The notes below the pieces were generated by a model. It did no database searches and was not told the origin of the DNA. It saw only the letters and a list, made by a program, of their open reading frames with translations. Made by a program: the position numbers and the translations under genes. This document shows, piece by piece, positions 1-9,211 of a stretch of DNA of 64,000 nt. The stretch's first letter is position 1; every line of letters starts with the position of its first letter. Source of the DNA: Candidatus Saccharimonadota bacterium (GTDB taxonomy: Bacteria; Patescibacteriota; Saccharimonadia; Saccharimonadales; Saccharimonadaceae); the NCBI GenBank assembly GCA_028286365.1, contig JAQBRR010000001.1, forward strand, positions 186,001 through 250,000, written 5' to 3'.

Positions 1-1
1 G

Positions 2-628
2 TATATGCCTATCATTGTAAGTACTGATGAGCAGGTATTCAAAAAAACGAATATACCAAAAAAGGCGAAAGGCGATACATTTACGGTTTTTTACTATGGA
101 CTGTTCATGATGCCGCTCCAAGGCCTTGAGGTAATACTTGAAGCTATGCGTCTCGTAAAAGATCAGGATATAAAACTAGTTCTCATTGGCGGTAAACAAT
201 CAACACTTGAGAAAGTGACTAAGGCACAGGACGATGGTGCGAATATTGAATATAAGAAATATGTGCCATATGAGTCGCTACCAACCTACATGGAATCTGC
301 CGATCTGTGTCTAGGTGGACCATTCGGTGGAACGGTCCAAGCTCAGTATGTCATTGGCGGTAAGACGTTTCAGTATCTTCATATGGGTCGTCCAGTTGTC
401 GTTGGCTATAACGAAGAATCACATATCTGGACGGATAAAAAAGACGCACTCATCATCTACCAGGCAGACCCACAAGAGTTAGCAGATGCAATTATTTGGG
501 CTAAGAATCATCCAATCGAACTACATAAAATTGGCCATGCTGGTCAAAAGCTGTACGATCAAAAACTTTCTAACAAGGAACTTGTAAAAGAACTACGAAT
601 GCTTCTTGCTGGCAAACGTCTGGCGTAG
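2..628 (+). CDS. Glycosyltransferase, GT-B fold, C-terminal part (cut by window start)
   Basis: The frame is open to the left edge, so the ATG at 5 is probably internal and the acceptor-binding N-terminal domain lies outside the window. What remains is the nucleotide-sugar-binding half of a GT4/GT1-type enzyme: a VFYYGLFMMPLQGLE strand-turn, LVLIGG, then GGKTFQYLHMGRPVVVG, which is the usual place of the donor-contacting loop. It would transfer a sugar from an activated donor in the cytoplasm. The last 36 bases overlap, tail to tail, the 3' end of the minus-strand flippase-like gene. The exact substrate cannot be told. Confidence 0.8.
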   Translation, partial: YMPIIVSTDEQVFKKTNIPKKAKGDTFTVFYYGLFMMPLQGLEVILEAMRLVKDQDIKLVLIGGKQSTLEKVTKAQDDGANIEYKKYVPYESLPTYMESADLCLGGPFGGTVQAQYVIGGKTFQYLHMGRPVVVGYNEESHIWTDKKDALIIYQADPQELADAIIWAKNHPIELHKIGHAGQKLYDQKLSNKELVKELRMLLAGKRLA

Positions 629-1516
629 GTGCAAACTACTAGAAACAACAAAAATGATTAGCAGAAAAATTATGTAGAGTGCGCGGTCAAGCACACCTGC
701 GGCAACGATCGAACTGAGTCCTATGTGATGAAGTGACTGCGAGAAGATAAGGAATGCTTCACGGATACCGATACCACCTGGAGTGAGAGAAACAAACAGG
801 GATAGATTCGCGCTGGCTGTGTAGGCAATAGTCTGTGCGATAGTGAAGTGCGCTGATGGATCAATGGCACGAAGTTCGCTCGTATAGATAATGATCATGC
901 ATATAATTTGTACGAGAGTCATAACAAAAACGAGCAATACAAATTTACTGAGTGTTGCTAGTTTTAATAAACGAGTTCCCATAACACCAAGGATGACGGC
1001 GAAGATGAGGCCAATGACTGTTAGCCACCATAGAGTATTAATAAAAAGTAGCGAGATATTAATAACTGCAAATGCTGCGTAGTAAAAGAGCATTGTATAG
1101 GCGTAGTCACGAATACGCAGTCCTATCTTTGTCTTTAAGTATACTGCTCGTACACCTGGTCCACTTTGAAGCGGCCCGAAGAAATTTACGACACTTGAGT
1201 ACATTGTAAGTAATAGTCCACTTTTCGCTGGTAGTGACTTTCCTCGTAGTTTGATAGCTGCATACATAATGGCAAAGTTTGTCAGGATAACACCAAAGTA
1301 CAGAATAAAAATAAGAATGCCAACTAACGGGTTTATATTAAGTACTGTCATAATGACCGAGGGATGCATAGCAATGTAGTATCCGAACAAGAATAAGAAC
1401 GCGAGGATGAGGACTATCCCAATAATCTGTTTGTGGGTAGCAAAAAAACGCGCGATTGGCGAGCTCTTTAGTGACTCAATGTACGCACGCTGTTTTTGAA
1501 ATCGTCTTGTATCCAT
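593..1516 (-). CDS. Flippase-like polytopic membrane protein (LPG synthase TM / UPF0104 family)
   Basis: This is a polytopic protein with about eight hydrophobic segments. It carries the family's typical stretches NFFGPLQSGPGVRAVYLK and TPGGIGIREAFLIF, seen in the membrane half of MprF and in AglD-like proteins. Members of the family are thought to move or modify lipid-linked substrates. Here it follows a dolichyl-phosphate-mannose-synthase-like GT2, so handling of a polyprenyl-linked sugar is plausible. The track starts at a TTG (1558) inside the upstream gene. I prefer the ATG at 1516 (MDTRRFQKQ), four bases after the upstream stop, giving 307 aa. Confidence 0.8.
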   Translation of the reverse strand: MDTRRFQKQRAYIESLKSSPIARFFATHKQIIGIVLILAFLFLFGYYIAMHPSVIMTVLNINPLVGILIFILYFGVILTNFAIMYAAIKLRGKSLPAKSGLLLTMYSSVVNFFGPLQSGPGVRAVYLKTKIGLRIRDYAYTMLFYYAAFAVINISLLFINTLWWLTVIGLIFAVILGVMGTRLLKLATLSKFVLLVFVMTLVQIICMIIIYTSELRAIDPSAHFTIAQTIAYTASANLSLFVSLTPGGIGIREAFLIFSQSLHHIGLSSIVAAGVLDRALYIIFLLIIFVVSSSLHLRQTFASKKHS

Positions 1517-1520
1517 AGGG

Positions 1521-2465
1521 TTACTTTTGTTTGTATTGAATCTCTTTAATACGTTCAAGCTCGTCTTCCGTCAGAGTTCGATTAATCCGAAGCAGGTCTG
1601 ATATACCAAGAAGTGCAAATGAAAGTAATGCTCCGACGAGCATTGACGAGCCAAAAATAAGAGACTGAATGTGGCCTCGAGAATCACCTTGAATAACATG
1701 AACGAAGTAGAAAATAAACGGAATGAGCGCAGCGACCAAGAAGATTACACCGAGTATATTGAACAGAATATACGGCTTGAACATTAGGTAACTACGGATA
1801 ATCGCTTCGCTAGATTTAAGCATGTGTTGCCAAATATTTTTAAATAAGCGGGATTCACGAGTCTTGGGGTTTGTCTCAATTTGAATACTAGCAATAGCGA
1901 GGCGCTTATTACCAGCCTGAATGATAGTCTCCATGCAATAACTAAATGACGTAATGATATTAATGCGCATGAGCGCATATCGTGAGTAAGCACGAAAACC
2001 ACTGGCCGCATCAGGTACATTAGTACCAGCTGCCATATTAACAATCCAGCTGCCGAAACGTTGCATTAGTTTTTTGAATGGTGAAAAGTGCGCAACCGTA
2101 GCAGTCTGGCGATCACCAATTACGATCTCTGCGTGTCCGGCAATAATCGGTTGTACCAAATCTCCAATGCGCTCCTGTGGGTATTGATTATCGCCATCTG
2201 TATTAACGACAATATCAGCACCATGTCTTAGGGCGTAATCAACACCATCGCGAAATGACCGAGCAAGACCCATATTACGGCTATGAAAAACGAAATGCTT
2301 CACGCCAAGTGACTGAGCGACTTCGATAGTTTTATCCGAGGACCCATCATCAATAATGAGAATTTCAATTTCATCAACATTCTTAATTTTCTTAGGAATT
2401 GATTTTAAAACTAAAGGCAGCGTAGCTTCTTCGTTTAGGCAGGGTACTTGAACGAAAACTTTCAT
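1521..2465 (-). CDS. Family 2 glycosyltransferase with C-terminal membrane helices (polyprenyl-P sugar synthase-like)
   Basis: The N-terminal GT-A domain has VPCLNEEATLP, the nucleotide-binding IIDDGSSDKT and the metal-binding NTDGDNQYP, typical of dolichol/undecaprenyl-phosphate hexose synthases. Two hydrophobic helices at about residues 230-255 and 270-290 anchor it. It probably makes a lipid-linked sugar used by GT-C enzymes outside the membrane. The ATG overlaps the stop of the upstream UDP-glucose dehydrogenase by one base (TAATG), implying translational coupling. The transferred sugar is unknown. Confidence 0.88.
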   Translation of the reverse strand: MKVFVQVPCLNEEATLPLVLKSIPKKIKNVDEIEILIIDDGSSDKTIEVAQSLGVKHFVFHSRNMGLARSFRDGVDYALRHGADIVVNTDGDNQYPQERIGDLVQPIIAGHAEIVIGDRQTATVAHFSPFKKLMQRFGSWIVNMAAGTNVPDAASGFRAYSRYALMRINIITSFSYCMETIIQAGNKRLAIASIQIETNPKTRESRLFKNIWQHMLKSSEAIIRSYLMFKPYILFNILGVIFLVAALIPFIFYFVHVIQGDSRGHIQSLIFGSSMLVGALLSFALLGISDLLRINRTLTEDELERIKEIQYKQK

Positions 2466-3826
2466 TAGCGACCCACGCCCACATATGTGAGGCCAGCTGC
2501 GCGAATGGCATCGGGCGAGAAACTATTCATACAATCGACGAAGATCTTACCACTCATGAGATCAGCATAATGTGATGGTGAGAGTGAGGTGAATTCAGGC
2601 CAATCGGTTGCAATAAAGACGGCATCTGCATTCTGGATAGCTTCGGTTAAATCGTTTATAACTGTTATGTCATCAGCAAGTGCATCGAGAGTCTGCCTGT
2701 CTTGCATCGCAACTGGATCATGAACCTTAACTTTCGCACCCGCATGTTCAACGAGTAAGTTGGCGATTTTTATAGATGGAGAACGCCTAGTATCGCTGGT
2801 ACCTGCCTTGTAGGCAAGACCAAGCACGGTCACATTCTTGCCAGTGAGTGGACCGTTCTCGTGATCAATAACTTTTTCAACAATGTAGCTAGGCATTGAT
2901 TCATTTTCCTGGGTAACTGCATGCAGGATATCAATTTCGACACCATATTCGATACCAGAGCTAATGAGACCACTGACGTCTTTAGGGAAACAGCCGCCAC
3001 CAAAGCCACGACCAGCATTTAAAAATGATCTGCCAATGCGCGGATCTGCACCGACTGCATGCATCACTTCATTAATATCTGCATGAGTTGCATCAGCTAA
3101 CTTCGCAATACTATTTGCAAAGGTAATTTTAGTTGCGAGGAATGCGTTTGCGGTGACTTTAATAAGTTCGGCGCTATTGACGCTGGTTGTGATATATTCG
3201 CCCTCTTTACTATCTCGTCCACTGGTTGAGATACCAGCACGGGCAGCAATATTACCTCGTTGACCAGTGACAAGCTTGTACAGATCGAGTACTTTATCGC
3301 TTGCGGTTTTATCGTTGCTTCCAACTACAATACGATCGAACCATAGGCTATCAATCAAGGCACTGCCTTCGCGTAGGAATTCAGGATTTGAAACGTAACT
3401 AACATTTGATCCACTGTCAGTTAGTAGTTTAATAATTTTTTCACCTGTTCCGACGGGTACAGTACTTTTCTGTACTAAGATCTTTGAACTTTCACCGATA
3501 GTATTAATGATTTTATCAACGACATCAAAAACATAGGTAAGGTTTGAACTGCCATCAGGATTGTCTGGTGTTCCGACGCAGGAGAAAATTACATCGGACT
3601 CTGCGAGTGCATCTTCATAGGATGTAGTGGGAATGAGCATGCCTGTCTTGATTGCGTTTTCAACAAGAGGGTCTAAGTTTGCTTCATAAAAGAATGATCG
3701 ACCAGATTTTATGATATCAACGCGATTTTGATCAACTTCAAGAGCGTATACCTTGAAGCCGGCGTTTGCGAAGATTGTTGCCTGCGTGAGCCCCACATAC
3801 CCCGCGCCTATAATAGTAATCACCAT
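2465..3826 (-). CDS. ugd: UDP-glucose 6-dehydrogenase
   Basis: This cytoplasmic enzyme oxidises UDP-glucose to UDP-glucuronate with two NAD+, supplying an acidic sugar for surface polysaccharide. The N-terminal Rossmann fold is IIGAGYVGLTQATIFANAGF. The catalytic cysteine lies in GRGFGGGCFPKD at about residue 278. A second Rossmann domain with VLGLAYKAGTSDTR closes the protein. At 453 aa it has the usual family length. A UDP-mannuronate-type dehydrogenase is possible, but the glucose enzyme fits best. It is the first gene of a minus-strand operon with the GT2 and flippase-like genes. Confidence 0.93.
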   Translation of the reverse strand: MVITIIGAGYVGLTQATIFANAGFKVYALEVDQNRVDIIKSGRSFFYEANLDPLVENAIKTGMLIPTTSYEDALAESDVIFSCVGTPDNPDGSSNLTYVFDVVDKIINTIGESSKILVQKSTVPVGTGEKIIKLLTDSGSNVSYVSNPEFLREGSALIDSLWFDRIVVGSNDKTASDKVLDLYKLVTGQRGNIAARAGISTSGRDSKEGEYITTSVNSAELIKVTANAFLATKITFANSIAKLADATHADINEVMHAVGADPRIGRSFLNAGRGFGGGCFPKDVSGLISSGIEYGVEIDILHAVTQENESMPSYIVEKVIDHENGPLTGKNVTVLGLAYKAGTSDTRRSPSIKIANLLVEHAGAKVKVHDPVAMQDRQTLDALADDITVINDLTEAIQNADAVFIATDWPEFTSLSPSHYADLMSGKIFVDCMNSFSPDAIRAAGLTYVGVGR

Positions 3827-3923
3827 ATTGATCTATTATAAAGCACCGTAGCGATTAGATGAAATAAAGAGTAAACTTGTCATTATCTTAGATTATAGAT
3901 CTTATATGAAAATTACCTGAGAA

Positions 3924-5435
3924 TTATATTCGTATGTCATTTTGAACAACGAACGGTGCAATAGCGTTTTTAACGCTCGTATTAAAGTCATCGAGTGGTT
4001 GGTACTGCCAGTACCAAATAGGCTGGCTACGTAGTAAGTAAGTTGCAGCACCTCCACCCTGAAGTGCCAGGAGTAGAACAATGACTGCAAAAATATTAAG
4101 GAACGTGGTGGCACGTTTCTTGAAAAGAAGTTGGAATAATCGACGATAGGCAAGGCCAATAAGAACGAAGAGAATAGGAAGAATAATGACAGAGTATCGG
4201 CCATTAACAGCGACAATCGTGCGATAGTGTAGAAATTCGGTGAAGTTAACATAGAATAATCCACCGACATAGATAACCATCATCGATATCAGAAGTAGTA
4301 ATCGTTTATCAACGCGTAGTATTTTACGCCAGAAGACTAGACTAAGTATGGTGCCGATTCCACCAATAATCCACGCAGTGATGTATGGTATTGGCAGCGG
4401 CGAGTACTCAACAAAGTCATAATTAATAGTGAAATAGAGACGATATATCATATCTTTAATCCATGAAAAAGGATATATAGCGATTGCAGGATCATACGGA
4501 GGGTTTGTTAAGTGAACCTGTTGGTCGAGGTAGTAATTTCTGGCCCATGGTCCGTAGTTAAGACATTCAGATAAAGGATTTAGGTCGGCACAATCTGGTG
4601 CAAAACTATGATAGGTAACAAGGTTACCGCCGTATCTTCCAAGGAAAAGCCCACCTGAGATAACAAGCGCAACGATGAGCACAATTTGAGTTGATCGTTT
4701 AATAGTCTTAAAGGACGAGATGATGCTTTTAAGAATTTGTGACTTTTTATGACTAAATATCCAAAGAGCGAATAGGTATACAATTGCTCCGATAAAGATT
4801 GGAGCGAAGGCGTACTTGGTAAGGCTACCGATACAGCCAATCGCGATGAACCATATAAAGCTTGATGCCGGCAGTGTCTTGTTCTTTATGATCGATGTTG
4901 CACAGCTCAGGGCAAAACCTGCCAGTATTGGTACGAACAAGAAGATCATATTGTCATAGTTAATCGTGGCTGCCAGACTTGGAACAACGGGAACAATAAC
5001 GAAAAGCAGAAGCGCCACATGAATGAGTGCTGCGGATATATTGAAGCGAGCCAGTAATCGACGAAAGAAGATAACGCCTCCAACAAATAATCCAATATTA
5101 ATAAAGCGCATAAAGATGACTTGAGCAGGTAAATCGTGCACAAAAACCGCAAATAAACGATACGGAAAACTCATAAGATAGTGATACATATATGAGTCGT
5201 ATCTTGTGATATCACCAAAGCCGGACGCACCAGCAGGCTCGGTCGGAATGAAAGGAAGCCATTGGTGTGAATAGACCTGAATGATACCGAAGTGATAGCT
5301 CTCGTCGAAGGCTTGTGGGTATTGAACGGTGAGTGCTAACCATACAGCCTGTATGATCAGCAACGCGACAATAGCGTAAAAGAACTTCTTAGAAGCTAGG
5401 ACTTTATAGATTGTTTGGGCTATGTTTTGGATCAT
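3924..5435 (-). CDS. Polytopic membrane protein, probable GT-C type glycosyltransferase
   Basis: Ten or more hydrophobic helices are visible over 503 aa. After the first helix comes AFDESYHFGII, an acidic DE motif in the first external loop as in GT-C enzymes (PMT/ArnT-like), where the Asp contacts the lipid-linked donor. It would then transfer a sugar on the outer face of the membrane. The family assignment rests on topology and this motif only. It is transcribed divergently from the GT2 gene at 5628. No close family name can be given. Confidence 0.65.
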   Translation of the reverse strand: MIQNIAQTIYKVLASKKFFYAIVALLIIQAVWLALTVQYPQAFDESYHFGIIQVYSHQWLPFIPTEPAGASGFGDITRYDSYMYHYLMSFPYRLFAVFVHDLPAQVIFMRFINIGLFVGGVIFFRRLLARFNISAALIHVALLLFVIVPVVPSLAATINYDNMIFLFVPILAGFALSCATSIIKNKTLPASSFIWFIAIGCIGSLTKYAFAPIFIGAIVYLFALWIFSHKKSQILKSIISSFKTIKRSTQIVLIVALVISGGLFLGRYGGNLVTYHSFAPDCADLNPLSECLNYGPWARNYYLDQQVHLTNPPYDPAIAIYPFSWIKDMIYRLYFTINYDFVEYSPLPIPYITAWIIGGIGTILSLVFWRKILRVDKRLLLLISMMVIYVGGLFYVNFTEFLHYRTIVAVNGRYSVIILPILFVLIGLAYRRLFQLLFKKRATTFLNIFAVIVLLLALQGGGAATYLLRSQPIWYWQYQPLDDFNTSVKNAIAPFVVQNDIRI

Positions 5436-5627
5436 GATACTCCAAGCAGTATGGATATAAGTGCTGAAATTTCACTGATTATCACACTAAAAATTAACTA
5501 ATCGTATTTTATTATAGCTGTCAAAATGTGAACTTGTCTAATTAGAGGCACAGGTTACGCCGTAAGGAGGGCTTAGTATCCTCTGTCGCTCTCGACCGAA
5601 AGGTGTTTGTTTGCTATTCTTCAAGGT
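5436..5627. other. Divergent intergenic region with a GC-rich stretch before the GT2 gene
   Basis: This is the space between divergently transcribed glycosyltransferase-type genes, so it must hold both promoters. The left part is AT-rich. From about 5540 to 5606 the composition changes, and GGAGG (5565 region) can pair with a downstream CCTC. No riboswitch class was recognised. Confidence 0.35.
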
Positions 5628-6587
5628 ATGATATCTCAGCAAAAACCAATGCTATCGTTAGTGATTCCTGTCTACAACGAACAAGCTGGTTTAAAGGCCT
5701 TTCATAACTCACTTGTTAAAGTAATCGAGAAGCTAACGGCTTCATACGAAATTATTTACTGTGACGATGGTAGTATCGATGAATCAAGAGCAGTTTTATC
5801 TGCTATCGCTGCCAAGAATGATAAGGTCAAGACAATTGTATTCTCACGTAATTTCGGTAAGGAAAGTGCGTTATCGGCTGGCATCACGCAGGCAACAGGC
5901 GAGGCTATCATAACAATTGACGGAGATGGACAGCACCCGGTTGAGTTAATTCCGGCATTTATTGATGCCTGGAATGCTGGCGCTAGGGTGGTTGTGGGCA
6001 TTCGAAAAAGCTCTAAAAGCAATGCACTTAAGAAAATAGAATCAAAGCTTTTTTATAGTCTCTTTAACCAACTGTCGAGTCAGAAATTAATACCCGGATC
6101 AACTGATTTTAGGCTAATTGATCGATCAGTCCAGGCAGCATTTTTGAGTCTAGGCGAATCTAATCGAATTACACGCGGACTAATTGATTGGTTGGGATTT
6201 GAGCCAAGTTATATCAAGTTTGAACTTAATAGACGTCTGCAGGGAAAACCTGGTTATAGTCAGCGTAAGTTGTTGCAGCTTGCGATGAACAGTATTGTGT
6301 CACTCAGCCCACGGCCACTCTACATTCTAGGCTATTTGGGTATGATCGTGACGACTCTAGCGCTCGTACTAGGCCTAACGGTCATTGTTGAACAATTGAT
6401 GTTCGGTGATCCACTGCACTGGCGCATTACTGGTACGGCAATGCTCGGTATAGTATTATTATTCTTCGTCGGAATTCTACTCATATCACAAGGAATAGTA
6501 GCGATTTATATTTCTCACATTCATACAGAAAGTAAGCACCGACCACTTTACGTTATTGATTATCTGTATTCAAAGCGAATTGGATAA
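5628..6587 (+). CDS. Family 2 glycosyltransferase, GtrB/DPM1-like, with two C-terminal helices
   Basis: The GT-A domain has LVIPVYNEQAGL, IYCDDGSIDES, VFSRNFGKESALSAG and the metal-binding TIDGDGQHP, characteristic of bactoprenol glucosyl/mannosyl transferases. Two helices follow near residues 235-260 and 270-295. It probably makes a polyprenyl-phosphate sugar on the cytoplasmic face. The track start at 5607 is a TTG; the ATG at 5628 (MISQQKPML) is preferred, and the ATG at 5649 is also possible. The next gene begins four bases downstream, so the two are probably co-transcribed. Confidence 0.88.
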   Translation: MISQQKPMLSLVIPVYNEQAGLKAFHNSLVKVIEKLTASYEIIYCDDGSIDESRAVLSAIAAKNDKVKTIVFSRNFGKESALSAGITQATGEAIITIDGDGQHPVELIPAFIDAWNAGARVVVGIRKSSKSNALKKIESKLFYSLFNQLSSQKLIPGSTDFRLIDRSVQAAFLSLGESNRITRGLIDWLGFEPSYIKFELNRRLQGKPGYSQRKLLQLAMNSIVSLSPRPLYILGYLGMIVTTLALVLGLTVIVEQLMFGDPLHWRITGTAMLGIVLLFFVGILLISQGIVAIYISHIHTESKHRPLYVIDYLYSKRIG

Positions 6588-6591
6588 TCTG

Positions 6592-9210
6592 ATGGCATCA
6601 CAGCGTAAAAAGAGTCTGCGAAAGCAGATAAAGAAACCACTGACACGACTTGAGCGAGTGGTCCAACATTTACATAGTTTCAAATCACCATATGTTATCT
6701 TTTCCTCGATTGTACTGCTGCTCACAAGTGCGTGGTGGTCGATACTTGGTGCTACTTTACAAAGTAAAAATGCCGATCAGATTATTAATAGTTATTTGTT
6801 CCAGGACCCCCATATCTTTCAGGCTGCAGCATTTCCAAGCGCACATAGCTTCCTCCTTAAGTGGCCACTCTTTATTATTGAACGATTGATAGGTCATAGC
6901 GACATTGGCCTCATTATTATTACAGTGCTAGTTAGTCTCGCGACCGTTACTGGTCTGGCCTATATTTTGTATCGTATTGATCGTCGACCACAGGTATTTG
7001 GTACTGTCCTGCTCGCATTGGCTGGCGTGCTTCTTTTTATTCCGTCAGAACCATATGCGGGTGCGTTACTGCCTGTTAATTTTGCAATGCTAACAACTAG
7101 GAATATTGAATACTTGGTCTATATCCTTAGCCTAGTGTTGATTATTCGTACACAGAAGTTTAGAAGTTGGAGGTTTGTTGCCAGCGTACTACTGATGGCA
7201 CTTCTGGTCAGCAGTGATAAGTTGTTTGTGTGGTTATCTCTTGGCGGTGCACTGATTATGGCTGCGCTGTATTTGATAACGCATCGAGGCCCACTGGTAA
7301 GATTAGCGGTTCGTTGGTTTGTTGTGACGGTTCTTGCAGCTGTACTTATGACTATTTTGTTGTGGGCGATCAACACCACAGGGATCACTCATATTGTAGG
7401 TGATCAGACGCCATATGGATTAGTCAGTAATCTAAAAGACTTTGGACTAGGATGTATCTTTGCTGTAATGGGGTTGCTGACGAATGCTGGTGCTAATCCA
7501 GTATTTGATATTGGTATCGCGAAGGATCTGCCAGCAATTTTCGTAAAACGCCTCGCATCACCAATTGTTATACCGTTTATTATTAATATAAGTTTATTCA
7601 TTGGTAGTATTGTTGCGACCAGTCAATTGCTACGATCGAGCTTGCATACTATAGTTCAACCAAAGCGCCGCAAGAGGGTACCCGAGTTCAGTATTGCTGG
7701 TGCTCTGTCTATTACTTTGATTACCTCATCCGTTGCCGCAATTGGTTTCTTTATTTTTACAAATCATTACTATCCAGTCGATTCACGCTACCTAACGATT
7801 AGCTTGTTCGCGCTCAGCGTAACGATCGTGACCTATCGGCGTACTCGACCTATCCCTGCACCTGTTATTCATAGGAGGGTGACCGGCTTATTACTCCTGG
7901 GAATCGTGATAGGATCTATCTGGTCATTTAGCACATTCTTACAGCAGACAGCAACGAGTAGTGCTATTGATGCACGTAATACGAAAATTGTTGATGCAAT
8001 GCAGGGCCACAAGACTCAGACTTTACTAGGTGACTATTGGCGAGTTGTTCCTATTGGTCAAATGAATAAGCAGAGTGTTGAACACGTCGTGCCAATGGCG
8101 GATTGCACGACTGTACGAACTGGACTGACGAGTGCAGCGTGGAGCCAAGACTTTGAGCACAAAAGCTTTACGTATTTATTGACACTTGAAAAGGGATCGA
8201 CGGGTTATCCTGCGTGTTCCATTGATCAGATTGTAAAAACATATGGCCGCCCAAATGCGAGTACGCTTATTGCAGGGACAAACAGTAAGCCAATTGAGCT
8301 ACTGCTGTATTTTGATAAGGGCGTTAATACAAATCGTGATGTCACAAGTCCGTCTAAGTCAGCCACCATTTTGCCTACGACAATTGAACAGGCGAAGTCA
8401 ATCAGTCAGTGTGCGGATAACGAGATTGTTATGAACATTGTCGCTCATCAAGACGATGATTTATTGTTTATGAATCCCGATTTGCAACATCAGATAGATA
8501 TGAAGCATTGTATTCGCACAGTCTACGTAACATCAGGCGATGCCGGCCAGAGCAGTCAGTATTGGCTTGGTCGTGAGCGTGCGTCCGAGGCCGCCTATGC
8601 GTATATGCTCGGAATAAATCAACAACCGGTTATATGGACTCAACGAACAGTGACGATTGGCCCTCACGAGTTTGTGACTGTCGTGAACCCTAAAGGCAAT
8701 AGGCAAGTATCGCTCATTTTTATGCGGCTTCCTGATGGTAATCTGACAGGTCACGGATTTGGCAGTTCTGGCTTTGAGAGTCTTGCCCAGTTACTCTCGG
8801 GGAGAGTTCCTGAGCTGCAAGCCGTTGATGGGCAGTCATTTTATACAACAGATGACTTAACAAAGGCACTGACTGATCTTATGAATTTATATACCCCAAC
8901 AATAATTAATACCCAGGCTGCAACGAACCTTGGCAAACAATTTAGTGACCACAGTGACCATATTAGCGTTGGACAGTTTGCTAATAAGGCCTATGATGGT
9001 TATGCAAACAAATCAAACATAACTCTGAACCACTATGTCGGCTATCCGATTCGTGGATATGCGGAGAATGTTTTTGGAGACGATCTCAGTCGCAAGACAA
9101 ATGCATTCCTTGCGTATGCTACTTTTGATGGTGGCGTCTGCCAGTCACTGACTCTTTGTGAGGAGACACCAACCTATAATGCATACCTACATAGACAATA
9201 CGCGCAGTAG
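6592..9210 (+). CDS. Membrane protein with C-terminal PIG-L/LmbE-type deacetylase domain
   Basis: Residues 1 to about 460 form a polytopic membrane region with ten or more helices. From about residue 615 a PIG-L (LmbE-like) domain follows, with the metal-binding MNIVAHQDDDLLFM (the family's AHPDDD) and the distal SDHSDH. Such enzymes remove acetyl groups from N-acetylated sugars using zinc. The fusion suggests deacetylation of a lipid-linked or exported glycan. I use the ATG at 6592 (MASQRKKSLR) instead of the track start at 6556, which lies inside the previous gene. The joining of membrane and deacetylase parts in one frame is unusual. Confidence 0.8.
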   Translation: MASQRKKSLRKQIKKPLTRLERVVQHLHSFKSPYVIFSSIVLLLTSAWWSILGATLQSKNADQIINSYLFQDPHIFQAAAFPSAHSFLLKWPLFIIERLIGHSDIGLIIITVLVSLATVTGLAYILYRIDRRPQVFGTVLLALAGVLLFIPSEPYAGALLPVNFAMLTTRNIEYLVYILSLVLIIRTQKFRSWRFVASVLLMALLVSSDKLFVWLSLGGALIMAALYLITHRGPLVRLAVRWFVVTVLAAVLMTILLWAINTTGITHIVGDQTPYGLVSNLKDFGLGCIFAVMGLLTNAGANPVFDIGIAKDLPAIFVKRLASPIVIPFIINISLFIGSIVATSQLLRSSLHTIVQPKRRKRVPEFSIAGALSITLITSSVAAIGFFIFTNHYYPVDSRYLTISLFALSVTIVTYRRTRPIPAPVIHRRVTGLLLLGIVIGSIWSFSTFLQQTATSSAIDARNTKIVDAMQGHKTQTLLGDYWRVVPIGQMNKQSVEHVVPMADCTTVRTGLTSAAWSQDFEHKSFTYLLTLEKGSTGYPACSIDQIVKTYGRPNASTLIAGTNSKPIELLLYFDKGVNTNRDVTSPSKSATILPTTIEQAKSISQCADNEIVMNIVAHQDDDLLFMNPDLQHQIDMKHCIRTVYVTSGDAGQSSQYWLGRERASEAAYAYMLGINQQPVIWTQRTVTIGPHEFVTVVNPKGNRQVSLIFMRLPDGNLTGHGFGSSGFESLAQLLSGRVPELQAVDGQSFYTTDDLTKALTDLMNLYTPTIINTQAATNLGKQFSDHSDHISVGQFANKAYDGYANKSNITLNHYVGYPIRGYAENVFGDDLSRKTNAFLAYATFDGGVCQSLTLCEETPTYNAYLHRQYAQ

Positions 9211-9211
9211 T

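Noticed and set aside
3097-3324. Minus-strand ORFs inside ugd (2830-3018, 3097-3324)
   Set aside because: Out-of-frame shadows of the UDP-glucose dehydrogenase gene.
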